A DNA stretch of 64,000 nt from Emydura subglobosa (GCA_007922225.1 ML679970.1:26218631-26282630); one strand, 5' to 3'. Shown: positions 45,201-57,400, counted from the stretch's first letter. The notes: generated by a model not told the origin, from the letters alone. Made by a program: numbers and translations.

Positions 45201-47784
45201 GGGCATAGGGTCTTTCCCCTCTGGTGGGCGCCGGCTCCAAGCTGGCTGGGGATGCAAGCAGTGTGTGTGTGGGGCGGGTCTTTGCCTGGCGCCCATGGGT
45301 CAGGGTCATACAGAAGTGGTGCCCCCAGCTGCGGGGTTGACTGGACCCATAGGGGGAGGTTAGGGTGGGAGGTGCGATGCGATGGGGCTGTTTGGGGGGG
45401 CAGTGTGTAACAACCAGGGGGATTGTGTATTAGCCATGGGAGCTTTGAAGGGGCATGGGTGTGATGCCCTGGGGTCAGAGGTGTGCCCCTTCCACAGACC
45501 CCCTCCTGTCCTGTCGCCCTCTGCAGGCCTTCTTCCGTCACTACCTGGAGCGGAGTTGCCAGCGTGCTGCAGGTGTTGAGCCGGAGACCAAGGCTGGGCT
45601 GCTGTGCCCCGGTACATGAGGCCTCAGGGAGCTGTGGGGCTCTTGATGGTGCAGGGGGCACCTCATTGCCCCCCACCGGGGAAGGGGTCAGTGCTGGGCA
45701 GGTGAGGCAGCTCACATCCATGTGAGCTGTGCTCGCCCTTCTGGCTCACGGCTCCTCGCCCGCCGTGTGGGGTGTCAGCCCTGGCACACCCAGGCACTTT
45801 ATCGTGCACCCTTGCACTACCATGGGCGGCGACCAAACCCCCTGCTATGCCCAGGCTGCCTGAAGGCCTCTGAGATCCCTGTTCACTGCTTCTCTTCCCT
45901 GTCTGCCCAGAGAAGAGGAGTGGGGCCCAGTCGGAGAGCTCTGAGGAGGGGCTGCAGGACCCAGAGCAGCCGATGCTGGGAGTGGCCAATGGGAAGGTCA
46001 GGACCTTGGAGGATATCAGCCTGGAGAGCTCGGGGAAGGGAGTCTTCGCCCTGCACAACGGGACAGCCCCCAGTGCCCAGAACGGGGGGCCAGGACCAGA
46101 GAGACCATCGGTGTTCCGTGTGCTCCGAAAGGTAAAGGGGCGGTGGGGCAGACGAGTCACTGCGGTGTGCTATAAACAGCCCCCACGCCCCATCCCAGAG
46201 GCGGCTGCATCTCATCACCCGGCGAGGGGTCCCTGTATGACAGCCCCTGCCTGACTCTCTTACCCTCGGGAGGCAGCAGCATTTCAGTAAGGGGCTCTGG
46301 AGCTCTTGGAGGTGGGGTGGGGCTCTGATGACTGACTGTCTTCCCACGCCCCCACAGATCTGGCTGCTGGCACTCTGCATTGTCATGGTTTTCACTGTCA
46401 CCCTGTCCGTGTTCCCTGCCATCACTGCCACCGTCACCAGCATCTCGGAGAGCAGGCAGTGGAGTGAGTATAGGGCAGAGCTTCCCAAATGTTTTCCCTG
46501 CATGACCCCGTTTTCAGATGTGTTGTTCCCCACTACCCCAGAGAGCATGGAAGTTGCCGTTTAAAAACGGCATCCTCCCTGCAGTGTGACCTCACACGCG
46601 CACCGTACGTGCAAGGTCACGCCACAAGGAGGATGCCATTTTGCTTTATGACCCACTGTTTGGGAACTGCTGGTATAGGGAGTGGGGTCCAGTGGTTAGA
46701 ACATGGGGGACTGGGAGCCAGGACTCCTGGCCTGAATCCCTGGCTGTGAGTGGTACTGTGATCACGGATGCCCTGGGGCTGGCTTGGAGCAGGCGCCCCT
46801 ACAGGTGAATGCCTCATGTCCTGTTCCCAAACTCTTCCCCCGCAGGTGAGTTCTTCACCCCTGTTTGCTGCTTCCTGGTGTTCAACATCATGGACTGGCT
46901 GGGCCGCAGCGCCACCTCGTACTGCCTCTGGGTGAGTGGGGGGGACACCAGGCCTGGATCCCAGCCCCCTGGGCAAGCTCAGCACTCACTGGCAGGGGTG
47001 GGGCGGGCGGGCGGTGCACCCCTGGGGTGAAGGGAGGAGTTTACGAAGCGGGTGACGCACCGGGTGTGATCCTGCCCTGGGGGGCTGGGTGGAGGGAGTG
47101 GCCCATCATTGCCGGGTTTCCCCCAACTCTGACCGTCCCCCTCCGCCTTGCTGCTCTCCAGCCAAAGAAGAGGCTACGGCTGCTCCCCCTGCTGGTGGGC
47201 CTACGCTTCCTGTTTGTGCCCCTGCTGATGCTGTGCCAGGCCCAGCCCCGTGCCCACCTGCCCGTGCTCTTCCACCAGGACGCCTGGTTCATCATCTTCA
47301 TGCTGCTTTTCTCCCTCTCCAATGGTTACTTCGTCTCGCTCACCATGTGCCTCGCCCCCAAGTGAGTGCTGGACAGGGTCGGGCTCAGTAGGGGGCGCTC
47401 TCCCCTTGCAGCCGGGGCTGAGCCCAATGCCCCAGTGTGGTGCCAGGGGGCTCTGTGCTGCCCTGCAGGGAGGTCTCTAGAGGGCGCTCTCCCCATGTGG
47501 TCAGAGTGGCATTTCCGCGCCAGGAGAGGGATCCTGGTATACACGGCTCTCTCAGCCCACCTGAGAAGTGGCCGCATCTCAGTGCTGGGTTTCTCTGCAC
47601 AGTCGGGGTGTGTGTGGTGCTCAGCTGTGCCCTCCTGCCCCCCGCCACTCACTCTCCTCTCTCGCCCCACAGGCAGGTGCTGCCGCAGGAGAGCGAGCTG
47701 GCCGGAGCCATCATGACCTTCTTCCTGGCGCTAGGGCTGTCGTGTGGGGCGGGGCTCTCCTTCCTCTTCAAGGCCATGCTGTGA
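42224..47784 (+). CDS. SLC29A2: Equilibrative nucleoside transporter 2 (ENT2)
   Basis: A complete 12-exon CDS of 489 residues: 42224-42252, 43182-43263, 43612-43787, 44071-44210, 44734-44868, 45071-45168, 45527-45611, 45911-46131, 46358-46463, 46846-46931, 47162-47361 and 47673-47784 (TGA). The product moves purine and pyrimidine nucleosides and nucleobases down their gradients across the plasma membrane. The family signature GLGTLLPWNFFITA places W29 in the first of eleven membrane segments. A large outer loop with the sequon NSS (N56) and DDFSFNNW follows. Other ENT2 landmarks are QGSLFGQLG, YSTLFLSGQG, YFITPCVG, FNIMDWLGRS, LTMCLAPKQVLP and FFLALGLSCGAGLSFLFKAML. The inner loop after segment 6 (about 221-322, Glu/Ser/Gly-rich) is longer than in human ENT2 (456 residues as recalled) and explains the extra length. 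The start MAPQNTPKDQ has a good ATGG context. Confidence 0.96.
47385..47600 (+). repeat. Composite repeat in SLC29A2 intron 11
   Basis: GCGCTCTCCCCTTGCAGCCG and GAGGGCGCTCTCCCCATG are 100-bp-family landmarks. One degenerate 65-bp unit follows (TATACACGGCTC, CCGCATCTCAGTGCTGGG). Confidence 0.55.
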
Positions 47785-48529
47785 GGCTGTGCTACAGGCC
47801 CCCTTCAGACACATCCACCATCGCCAGGGGCTCGGCTGAGTGCACCCCATCGAACTGGGGGGCGTGGAAGAGGATGGTGGATTGGGGGGATCTCCGCATA
47901 GGATGGGAGGGCTCTGCACAGGAGGGGGGCTGGTACCTCCCACAGTCCCTGACTTCCCCCTTTCTTTACATGGGCATCATCTCAGCCCTGGCGGTGTAAA
48001 GATTAGTGCCCTACTCCCTGCCCCAGGCTCCTGTTGCGTGGCAGATACCTCATCGGGGGCCGCCCCCAGCCCCGTTCTGCTCCCCACTACCGTTCTGTAG
48101 GAGTTCCAGCAAAGGAAATCCCTATAGAATGGGCCAGAGTGAGGAGGGGAGGAAAGGGTTAATGTAAAGCAGTGTCTGGATTTTTAATGTATTTATTTAA
48201 GGGGCTCCTGGGTGATTCTGGCTGGCTCCTGAGCCCAGCTGGGGGGCTGAGCCCCATAGGGGATCATGGGCTGCACAAAGGGATACCAGAGCATGCCACT
48301 TTGCCTGGAGATCCAGAGAGAGCCCAGGACTCCTGAGTTCCATCCCCAGTTCTTGCCCCTACACCCTGGGGCTGAGGAAGGGGGGGACCCCAAGGGTTGC
48401 TGGGGCTGTGCCTCTGCTGCAGAAACGCACATCCAAGCCAGGCTGCTGGCTGGGCTCTAAAGGGTTAAACATCCCCTCTCTCCCCACCCCATAAGGGTTC
48501 TAGCTCCTTGATGGCGAATGCCCCTTTGC

Positions 48530-48870
48530 TGGACTATTGTCTGAGGGGTAGGACAGGAGGTGGGAGCAAGGACACCTGGGTTGTGTCCCTAGCGCTGGGA
48601 GGGGAGTGCTGGCCAGCTGATTGTAAACTCTCTGGGGCAGGCTCTTGTCTGTTCTATGAAGTGCCTAGTATGTGTGAGGTGCTCTATGAATAATAACAGT
48701 TAGAGACGGTGTGGCTGAGAGCTAGGACTCCTGGGTTCTATTCTGGGCTCGGGGAGGGGCTGAGAGCCAGTCACATCACTGTGCCTCAGTTTCCTTGTGG
48801 AGCGAATCCTCGTTTGTAAAGCACTGTGGAATCCCTGAGTGGGAGGTGCTGAAAGGCAATAATCTCATGG
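48530..48870 (+). repeat. MIR-type SINE sequences
   Basis: GCTAGGACTCCTGGGTTCTA, TCACTGTGCCTCAGTTTCC and TTTGTAAAGCACTGTGGAAT, in MIR order on the + strand. Confidence 0.75.
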
Positions 48871-49072
48871 CCTGGATAAAGGGCTTCACTCCCCCAACCC
48901 CTGCTGGCCCTGGTCCCTCCTCAGCCTGCCAGCCAGGTCCCATCAACATCCCCAAGGCTGGCACATCCCCTCCCTGGGGCACAGCCTGCTGCAGCACACA
49001 AAAGAGGGAAAGAAACCTCTTTTGTTGTTTACTCTCTGGTGCGTGAAGGGTTAATTTCTCCACTTGACTGGA

Positions 49073-49554
49073 CAGTGGTGTACTGTGGCTCACCAGGGCC
49101 GTGGACCAATACTTACATTTGTGGTCTGCGGGCCTGTTTCCCACTCGCCCCACCCCACTGCTGTGGGTGTGGCGGAGAGCGGGAGTGACAGGAGCAGATG
49201 ACCCCGGGCTGCCCACCGGTAGGGGGGGGTGGGGATGATGAGCTGTGCCCTGGAGCCTCACCGTTAGGTTGGCTGCCTGGCCCCTGTGCAGCCGGGATCC
49301 CGTGGCTCCCTTGTTGTGCCCAGCACGGGCAGAGGAGCCGGAAGGACGCTTGCTGCCCCTGCAGCGGGAGCCCTCGGCCGCCAGCAGGCCTGAGCTGGGG
49401 TCGGTGCAGCCGCTGGAGATGTCAAAGCCCAGTGGTCCCTGACCCCCTGCAACAGTGGGGTGTAGCTCCTCCTCCTCCAAGGGACCAGCCAGCACCCCTG
49501 CCCCCCAGGCCAGCACCCTGGGCCATGCCCTGCCCCCCCGTCAGTACGCCACTG
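49073..49554. mobile_element. hAT-like non-autonomous element, copy 2 (longer variant)
   Basis: The left end CAGTGGTGTACTG and right end CAGTACGCCACTG are inverted repeats with one mismatch. The flanks TGACTGGA (49065-49072) and TCACTGGA (49555-49562) match at seven of eight bases. 482 bases; the interior differs from the other two copies apart from a TTACATTTGTGG stretch. Confidence 0.7.
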
Positions 49555-50080
49555 TCACTGGAACCTCCCCTTTGTGTCTCCCCCAGATTCTTCTCTCCCC
49601 TTTAGGACTTGATGCTGTAATTCTGGTTAGATACGCCCCCTTCTGAGTATGAACCTTGGACCTTCAGAGCCAGAGGAGCGACTCCTTTTGCAGGCATCAG
49701 TAGCCATGGCCCAGCCGCTAGCAGACGGTGTTGTGCTACTGGAAGAGAGCAAGGATGGCCTTCTCTTCTGTGCCCCAGATTCCCTGTGTAACCTTGAGAA
49801 TGTCCCTTAGCCTCTCTCTGCCTCAATTTCCCCATCTATATTGGCGACATTAGCACTGCACTGCCCTCTACAGGGCATGAGGACATATTCATTAGGTGTT
49901 GTGAAGTGCCCAGCTACCTAGTGATGTGTGCCATAGACATCCCTTGGGAGAGAAGGATATGGTGGCATTTAGTTTTTCTCTAGCTTTATTATGTGAGTGG
50001 AGCTAGAGTGGCTAGTTTATTTTATTTTTATTTTGTTTACTGGGTGTCTTTTTAATGAGCTTGACTTTTTTTATTTTTCC

Positions 50081-50086
50081 AATAAA
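50081..50086 (+). terminator. Candidate polyadenylation signal
   Basis: AATAAA in a T-rich setting, the first after the SLC29A2 stop. Assignment to SLC29A2 is uncertain. Confidence 0.3.
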
Positions 50087-51269
50087 AGTGATGGTTTTTT
50101 ATTTTTTTTTTATAAGGATTTGTCTCAGCTCTTTGTGTTAACTCCCCATTATGGGGTGGCAGAACTGGGAAACAAAGTCTAAGTGTGCATGTATTCTTAG
50201 GGGCACAGCCCTCCATCCCGCCCCCTGCTGCATCTCATAGCAATGGGGGGCTGGGTGTGGATATGTGCAATCCTGGAATTAGAGCTACGGGTTTTACCTA
50301 AGCTACTTTAGGTGGTGGAGGGGTGCGTGTGTCATATTATATATGTAAAAATCTCCCCCTTCTCCTGGTACCACTGCCGCCCCCCCACTGAGTAGGAGCA
50401 AGTGTCTGGGCCATGCAGATCTGGGGCTGTGCCGTGTGAGTTATTGACATTATACACACATGCTGTCTAGTGGAGGGATCAGCCAGCGCTTGGGGCAATT
50501 CCTCCTCCCAGGAGTACCAGCAGCCAGTCCCCACGGAGCAGTTTTGCCTCCAGAGTCAACTCCAACGGGAACCCTAAGTTCAGCAACCTACACAGCTCCC
50601 TAGACCAGCCGCCCTGACATTGACTAATCAAATCTCATCCTTCACGGCTTTGGCTGATCATCTGCTGCAGGTGTCGAGAAGGACATTTTTTCCTCCATAC
50701 CTAATTTTTCCCCCTTCTTCTGAAGCATCAGTGACGATCAGCCACAACTGGAGATGGGAGGCTGGGTAGGCTCGGTCAGTGCTTGGAGGTGGTTCAGAGA
50801 ATCCCTTTTGTAGATGCCTGGATGGTGTCTTAAAACTTGTACTAGTACAGCTGTGCCTGTCGGGTGTGTGAAAAAACCACACCCCTAGTGACATAACTGT
50901 GTCAGCAAGGCCCCCAGAGCATATGCTCCTGAGCCTGCAGATGAATGCTTCTGTGGGCATAGTTATCAGCGGGCAGGGAGGTGGTGTTCCATGCTAGGTG
51001 CACGCTATGCTAGGGGACTATGCCAGCATATGCTTTGTTGTGTTGCTATAACCTTGCTCCTGTGCACAGGATCCAGCTGAGGGCAGGAAGAAATTTCCCC
51101 CAGCACAGAGTGGCAGGGACCTTGGAGGTTTTTGCCCTCCTGTGCAGCATGGGGTGCGAGTCGCCTGCTGGGATCACCTGGGCATGGCATCAATTCCCTG
51201 CTGGTGCAAAGGTAGTGGTGGCCTCTCGCTCTCCCCTGGAAGCTGTAATGATTTGATGAATTTGTTGCT

Positions 51270-54215
51270 TATAATACAGCGGTAACTGGGTGACATTCTC
51301 TGGCCTGTGAAGGTCAGACTGGATGATCTAATGGTCCCTTCTGACTTAAACACTATGAACACAATGTGATGACCCTGAGCCAACATCATCACAACATTTC
51401 TCCCCAGGACTTCAAACTTGCTTGCGTACAAAGAAAAAGAACGTGGAAGACTGTGGAATTAACCGCACCTGCCCTAACAATACTGCATGTGTATGAGAGG
51501 ACATACCCAGGCTCAGAGACTGGGCCCTGGGCAGAAAATATTTCATGTAAGCTCCGTTTTACCTTCTAACTTCCTTGTTTCTGAAAAATGAAGAAATTCC
51601 CCAGCCAGCATTTCTAAGGGCCTGCTCAGGCTGCTGAAGAATTAACAGCTGCAGATTATATGTGGAGATAGGGAAGTATTAATGCCATTGGCCGAGGCTC
51701 TGGAAATTCCTCAGCGGGAATACTGTATGTAGTTCTGATCACCCGTGTTCAGGAAAGAGGAATCCAACCCAGGTGCAGAGAAGGGCTCCTAGGCTGATCA
51801 TGGGAATGGTGAACCAATCTTAGGTGACTTACAGAGCTGGACTTGTTTAGCCTGGCCAGGCGAAGGCTCAGAGGGGGTCTGGTTGCTCTCTACAGCAGGG
51901 GAACCCCAGGGAGGGAGAAGAGCTACTGAAGCTAAAGGACAATGTTGGCCCAAGAACAAATGGGGATAAACTGGCCAGGAATCAGCTGAGACTAGCAATG
52001 AGAAGAAGGTTTGTGCCCTTCTGGAGGGAGGGAGAGAGGTTCTGGAACAGCTTCCCCATAAATGGAGTGGGAGCAAACATCCCAATGGAGCTGGGTAAGT
52101 TTTGGCCCAGGATTCTGTGAGGGGTGAGCTGTGATGGCAGGGTCTGGACTTTACCCAGGAGGCCCCTTCCACCCCTAGGACCTAGGTAGGCTCTGTGGGG
52201 CAGGGACTATCTTGTCAATCCAAGTTATGTAAGGTTAAGGTGAGTGCACCTGGTCCTTGAAAAGGCTAAAAGCGGCCTGTTGGCACAGTTTAACTGGTCT
52301 GCCCTCTCACCGCTGCTTTGAGACTGGACCAATATGCCCCTTCCTATTCCATGCTTCAGCATTCAGCCCCAGCTCTACCCCACTAGCCCCATGTAAGGGA
52401 TTGCCGCTCATTGGCTGCTATGCCCACTGAGCCAGAAGGGAAGTTTCTGCTGGAAGAGACGCAGCCTGCGGGTAGACCGGGCTGTAGATGTGTGTTAATA
52501 CAGCCAACGCAAGGTCATCCATCTAGGACCAAGGGGGTCAGGCTGTGCCGCCAGAACAGGGACTGTATCCCGGAAAGCAGTGACTCTGGACAGGATTTGG
52601 GGCCGTAGTGGATGAATAACTGACCATGAGCTCCCAGTGCCATGCTTGGCAAAAAGGACTACGATGACCCCTGGGTGTATGAACAGGGGAGTAGGGAGGG
52701 GCTTTTACCTCTGCTTTGTATGATACTGGAGAGACCCATGCTGCTGGGCTGGCGTGTCCAGTTCTGATGTCAGCGTTTGCAAAAGGAAAACGGGAGAACA
52801 TGCAGAGAAGAGCCATGAAAATTATTCAAGGGCTGGAGAAAATGCCTTAGAGGGAGAGACTTAAAAAACTCCATCTGTGTAGCTTACCAAAAAGAAGATG
52901 GAGTGGTGACCTGATTACAGTGTGTGAGTACTTGTGCGGGGACCAAACGCAAAGCACTAACTGGCTCTTTGACCTAGCACAGTTCTAGGGGCCACATTAG
53001 AAAAGAGATGTTGAAAACTGGAGAGGGTGCAGAGAAATGCCACAATAGTGATTTGAGGGCTGAAAAAAATGCCTTAGCGAGAGACTTAGAGCTCAGTCCA
53101 TTTAGCTTCTCGAAGAGATGAGCAAGAGGTGACTTGGTCTTGGTGTTTAAGTATTTTCATGGGGAGAAGACACTGGATACTAAGGGGCTCTTTAATCTAA
53201 TGGGGAAAGGCAGAACAAGAAGCAAAGAGTGGATAGATAATAAGACAGAAAATATCATATTGTCTCTTTATAAATCCATGGTACGCCCACATGGTGAATA
53301 TTGCGTGCAGATCTGGTCACCCCATCTTAAAAAAGATACATAGCAATTGGAAAAGGTACAGAAAAGGTCAACAAAATGATTAGTGGTATGGAACAGCTTC
53401 CATATGAAAAGAGATTAATAAGATTGGGACTTTTCAGCTTGGAAGAGAGATGATTAAGGGGGAATATGATAAAGGTCTATAAATCCATGATGTGTGGAGA
53501 AAGTAAATAAGGAAGTGTTATTTACTCCTGATAACACAAGAACTAGGGGTCACCAAATGAAATCAATAGGCAGCAGGTTTAAAACGAACAAAAGGAAGTA
53601 TTTCTTCACACAATACACAGTCAACCTGTGGAACTCCTTGCCAGAGGATGTTGTGAAGGCCAAGACTATAATAAGGTTCAAAAAAGAACTAGATCAGTTC
53701 ATGGAGGATAGGTCCATCAATGGCTATTAGCAAGAGGGACAGGGATGCAAAACCATGCTTTGACGTGTTCCTAGCCTCTGTTTGCCAGAGGCTGGGAATG
53801 GCCGACGGGATGGATCACTTGATGATTACATGTTCTGTTCATTCCCTCTGAAGCACCTGGCATTGGCCAGTGTCAGAAGACAAGATACTGGGCTAGATGG
53901 ACCAGAGGTCTGACCCAGTATGGCTGTTCTTAAGTTATATTCTTAAACTGAAGCCACACACGTTCAAAGGAGAAATAAGGCACCAGTTTTTAACAGAGCT
54001 GGTTAACCATTGGGATAAACTGCCAAGAGAAGTGATGGATTCTCTCCATGTCTTTAAATCTGGACTGGCTGCCTTTCAGGAAGATGCTTTAGGCAAACCC
54101 AAGCGACAGGGCTCAGCAGAGGGCTAACAGTGACCCTCTCTGGCCTGTGTTATACAGGAGGTCAGATTAGACAAGCTGCTGGCCCCTTTTGGCTTTAAAT
54201 TCTATGAATTTGTGA
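51270..54215 (+). repeat. Series of five CR1-type LINE 3' ends in one orientation
   Basis: Ends are recognisable at 51270-51360 (CTGGATGATCTAATGGTCCC), 51700-52190, 52640-53130, 53134-53935 (SLYKSMVRPHGEYCVQIWSP translation, then CTGACCCAGTATGGCTGTTC) and 53940-54215 (GGTCAGATTAGACAAGCTGC). All are truncated at the 5' end and inactive. Confidence 0.75.
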
Positions 54216-54744
54216 ATGAAGTCACAAATATTCGCAGGTCGGGCTGCCTGGATTCCAGCTGTACCTTGGACTCTTCTTAGCGGATACTGCCCAGGGGCTC
54301 CTATTCTGTACAGTCTAATTCTTTGCCAGACTCCTGGTGTTTGCTGGACTCAAACCCCTGCATCAGCTCCCTAACCAAGAAAGGGCTAATCTGAGAGCTT
54401 CATTCATCTCACCCTGTTGGGAGTGTGAGTCTGTTGGGTCTCAGCCCTGTTCCTAGCAGCACAGGTGCTCACACCACCCCCCCACACCTGCCCCATCCCC
54501 TAGCAGAGCCCGAGCCCCCACCTTTCTCCCCCAGACAAGGTTCCTGCAGGGAAGAGGGGATACCCAACACTGGCGCTGCTGGTCTTGTCCCTCCCCAGGA
54601 TCTGTGATGAATTGAGAGGGGACTGGTGGTGGGTGATGGGGAACGGTGTGGTACCATGATGGCATGGCCTGAAGCAAAGTGCCACGCCAGTCAGTGGGGG
54701 GGGAGGTCTCCAGCATGCAGTACTCAACATAACCTCAAACTGGT

Positions 54745-54965
54745 ATGGCAAACAGACTCCTGAGTTCTATTCCCAGATGTGGGAAGGGAGTGGGGGCTAG
54801 TGGTTACAGCAGAGGGGCTGGATGCCAGGACTCGTGGTTTTCAGTCCCTGTTCAGCTACTGATTACCTGGGTGAGTCCCGCCCCAGCTCTCTGCCTCAGT
54901 TTCCCCATGTGTCAAGAGGGGACACGTTGTGAAGCACTCTGCAACTGGAGGGTACACTGAGGCCC
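54745..54965 (+). repeat. MIR SINE
   Basis: TGCCAGGACTCGTGGTTTTC, GATTACCTGGGTGAGTC, CTGCCTCAGTTTCCCCATGT and TTGTGAAGCACTCTGCAAC, in MIR order. Confidence 0.75.
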
Positions 54966-55765
54966 CACTTGTATTTAAATTGCCTCCACTTCAAGGGGCC
55001 TGAAGCACAGCGGATGTGTGAGTGCTCTGCTGTGCTGGGGTGTACGAGCTGAGTTTGGGGGCTTGGACACTAGTCATTCAGTCCAGATTAATGACAACCC
55101 CAAACACCACTTTTCCTTTCCCAAACTAGTGCCATCCCCTCTTGGGCTCCTCTGGCTCCTGGGGGCATCCCCCAGGCTGATCCTTTCATCCATGCAGCCC
55201 CCTCTGGGAAACCAGTCCTGATTGGGGGTGGGTGGGAATTTTTAGGGTCCCCCTCACAAGATTCTACCTCCTACCCCCAGAATCAGCAGGCACACCCATT
55301 CCATCCAGGGGTCTCCCATTCTGCTCCCTTGCCATCTGCATTCATCAAAGCAGGGTTTGTTGTTGGCTGCCCTACCTGCATCCCACGAATACCTAGCTTG
55401 CACCCATACTCCTAGGGCAGTTTATTGGGGAATCTATTATAGCTCCAGTCCACCATCCAGTCCACCCCCCCCCCCCATTCGATCTATCTTGAGTTATCGG
55501 GGTTCCAATCTGTCATTTCACCCACCCACCCCAATCCACTAGTTGAGCCCCCTGATACTGAGGGGGGATTTTACCCCAGCGTTAACCCAGGAACAGGAGC
55601 TGGTGGGCTGAGAGGAGGCTTTATTGCAGGCTGGAGGAAGAATGAGACTGAAGTTAAAAAGTAGATGCAGCCCTCTGTGCCTTAAGGTTGTGATCCTCCC
55701 CCCAGCCTTTCTTCCAGCAGAACCAGTTCAGAAAACAGTGCCCTGAGAATCCACTGCTGCTCCCC

Positions 55766-55770
55766 AAAAA
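55766..55770 (-). terminator. Pol III terminator of tRNA-Ser
   Basis: AAAAA on the + strand is TTTTT on the - strand, eight bases past the tRNA 3' end. Confidence 0.8.
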
Positions 55771-55778
55771 TGGATCAT

Positions 55779-55860
55779 CGACGAGGGTGGGATTCGAACC
55801 CACGCGTGCAGAGCACAATGGATTAGCAGTCCATCGCCTTAACCACTCGGCCACCTCGTC
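55779..55860 (-). tRNA. tRNA-Ser (anticodon GCT)
   Basis: An 82-base class II tRNA with acceptor arm GACGAGG pairing with CCTCGTC, discriminator G, A box TGGCCGAGTGG, anticodon GCT at 55825-55827 in loop context ACTGCTAAT, a long variable arm with TGTGCTCTGCACGCG, and B box GGTTCGAATCC. It is intact and carries a T-run terminator, so it looks functional. It lies divergently 0.5 kb upstream of B4GAT1. I recall a human tRNA-Ser-GCT next to B4GAT1, which would make this a syntenic tRNA; a database lookup should confirm that. Confidence 0.97.
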
Positions 55861-56029
55861 TCGCACACGATGTGTTTCCTGCCATCCCACCCATACCCCT
55901 GAGTCTGTGTGTGTGTGTGAGCTAGAGCAGGTGCATGGACGGGGCTAGGTGTAGCGGGGTGTGATTCTCCCTGCGCTGCCCTTTGCACACACCCCCTTGC
56001 CCAGACACCCCCCTCCCTGCCCCACCTTG

Positions 56030-57400
56030 CCCCATCCAAGCCGGGGCCCGGGCACAGCCAGGGGCGCGTGAGCCAGCCCCGTGCAATCGTCAGAACCCCC
56101 CCCCCGACACACCCCCTGCACCGCCCCCCTCCGTGTCCCCGGCTGGCGGGGGGGTGACGGGGGCTGCAGTGGCTTCTCTCTCTGGGCAGGGGGCGCGCTG
56201 CCGCAGCGCCAGGAGCCTCCATTATTCCCGGCCCGCCCCCAGGCCGGCTGCATGGAAGGGCTGGAAGCTGCAGACGGAGCCGCCTGCTGCCTGCGCCGCT
56301 CCCCCGTGGCGAGCATGGGCGTAGCGCGCCGGGCCTGAGCGGGGTGCCCCGGCCGCGGCCGGCATGCAGGGCCCCACCAGATGCTCCTTCTTTAAGGCGC
56401 TGCTGTGGGCGCTGGCGCTGGTGGCCCTGCTGCAGCTGCTCTACCTGTCCCTGCTCTCGGGGCTGCACGGCCGCCAGCAGCGCTCCCGCTACTCGGAGCT
56501 GTTCGGGGGGCGCCGGGCCGATGCGCCCGGCCGGCCCAGCGAGCAGCAGAAGGAGCAGCTCAAGCGCGCCCTGGCTAGCGGCGGGCGGCTGGATGTCAGC
56601 GGCCAGTACCGGATCTACAGGGACATGCTGGGGCCCCCGGAGCGGGCCGGGCGGGCGCCCGACTTGGTGCTCGCCACCCACACCAGCCTGAGCAACCTGC
56701 ACCAGCTGCAGGAGCTGGTGGGGCGCTGGCAAGGCCCGGTCTCTGTGGCGCTCTTTGCGCCGGGCCCCGCCGAGGTGAGGCTGGCCACGCTGATGCTCTA
56801 CGCCCTGGGGGCGCTGTGCGGGCCGGTGCGGCAGCTGGTGAGTGCCCACCTGGTGTGCCACTCGGGGGACCTGGCCGCCTTCCCCGAGCTAGAGGACCGG
56901 GCGGAGTTTGCCAGGCTCAAGGCCTGCGGGGATGTCTTCGCCAAGTTGGCACGGGCCGGATCGGGCCGGCGTAACTATGCCCTGGGTGCCAACGCCTCGT
57001 ACCCCAACAACCTGCTGCGCAATGTGGCGCGGGGGGCGGCCAGCGGGCACTACACCCTCATGCTGGATGTGGACATGCTGCCCAGCGAGGGGCTGCGTGA
57101 GGCCTTCCTGGCACTGGTAGCGACCTTGGGTGCCGAGGGACCATCGGGCATCTTCGTGGTGCCCGCCTTTGAGATCCGGCATACCCGGCGCCTCCCGGGT
57201 GCCAAGGCTGAGTTGCTGCAGCTGTATCAGGTGGGGGAGATCCGGCCGTTCTACGAGGAGCTCTGCCCGCGCTGCCAGGCCCCCACCAACTACTCACGCT
57301 GGCTGAACCTGCCTCCGGACACTGCCCTGAACATCGCCTACACTGTGGAGTGGAGGGACCCCTGGGAGCCCTTCTACATCAGTGCCAATTCTGTGCCACC
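56030..57400 (+). promoter_or_regulatory. CpG island over B4GAT1 promoter and first exon
   Basis: Very CpG-rich sequence with GC boxes (GCCCGCCCCC near 56231). No TATA box was seen near the start codon. The long overlapping ORFs on the - strand are compositional. Confidence 0.6.
56252..56338 (+). CDS. 28-codon upstream ORF before B4GAT1
   Basis: ATG at 56252 opens a 28-residue frame (MEGLEAADGAACCLRRS...) that ends at TGA 56336-56338, 25 bases before the B4GAT1 ATG. It is translated only if transcription starts upstream of 56252, which is not known. Confidence 0.3.
   Translation: MEGLEAADGAACCLRRSPVASMGVARRA

Larger units (their letters stand above)
47785..50090 (+). other. Downstream flank of SLC29A2, possible 3'UTR and repeats
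   Basis: No AATAAA occurs for 2.3 kb after the stop; the first is at 50081-50086 (CCAATAAAAGTG). Either the 3'UTR is long or a variant signal is used. The stretch contains two MIR-like repeats (48530-48870) and a hAT-like element. Confidence 0.35.
50100..55640. other. Intergenic interval between SLC29A2 and the tRNA gene
   Basis: No gene seen. Dominated by CR1-type LINE 3' ends, nearly all on the + strand between 51270 and 54215, a transposon fragment near 50800-50960 and a MIR at 54745-54965. The stretch 54215-54740 holds nothing I can assign. Confidence 0.6.

Noticed and set aside
55839..56861. A 340-residue - strand ORF over the B4GAT1 promoter
   Set aside because: It is antisense to the B4GAT1 coding exon and the tRNA and is explained by GC bias.
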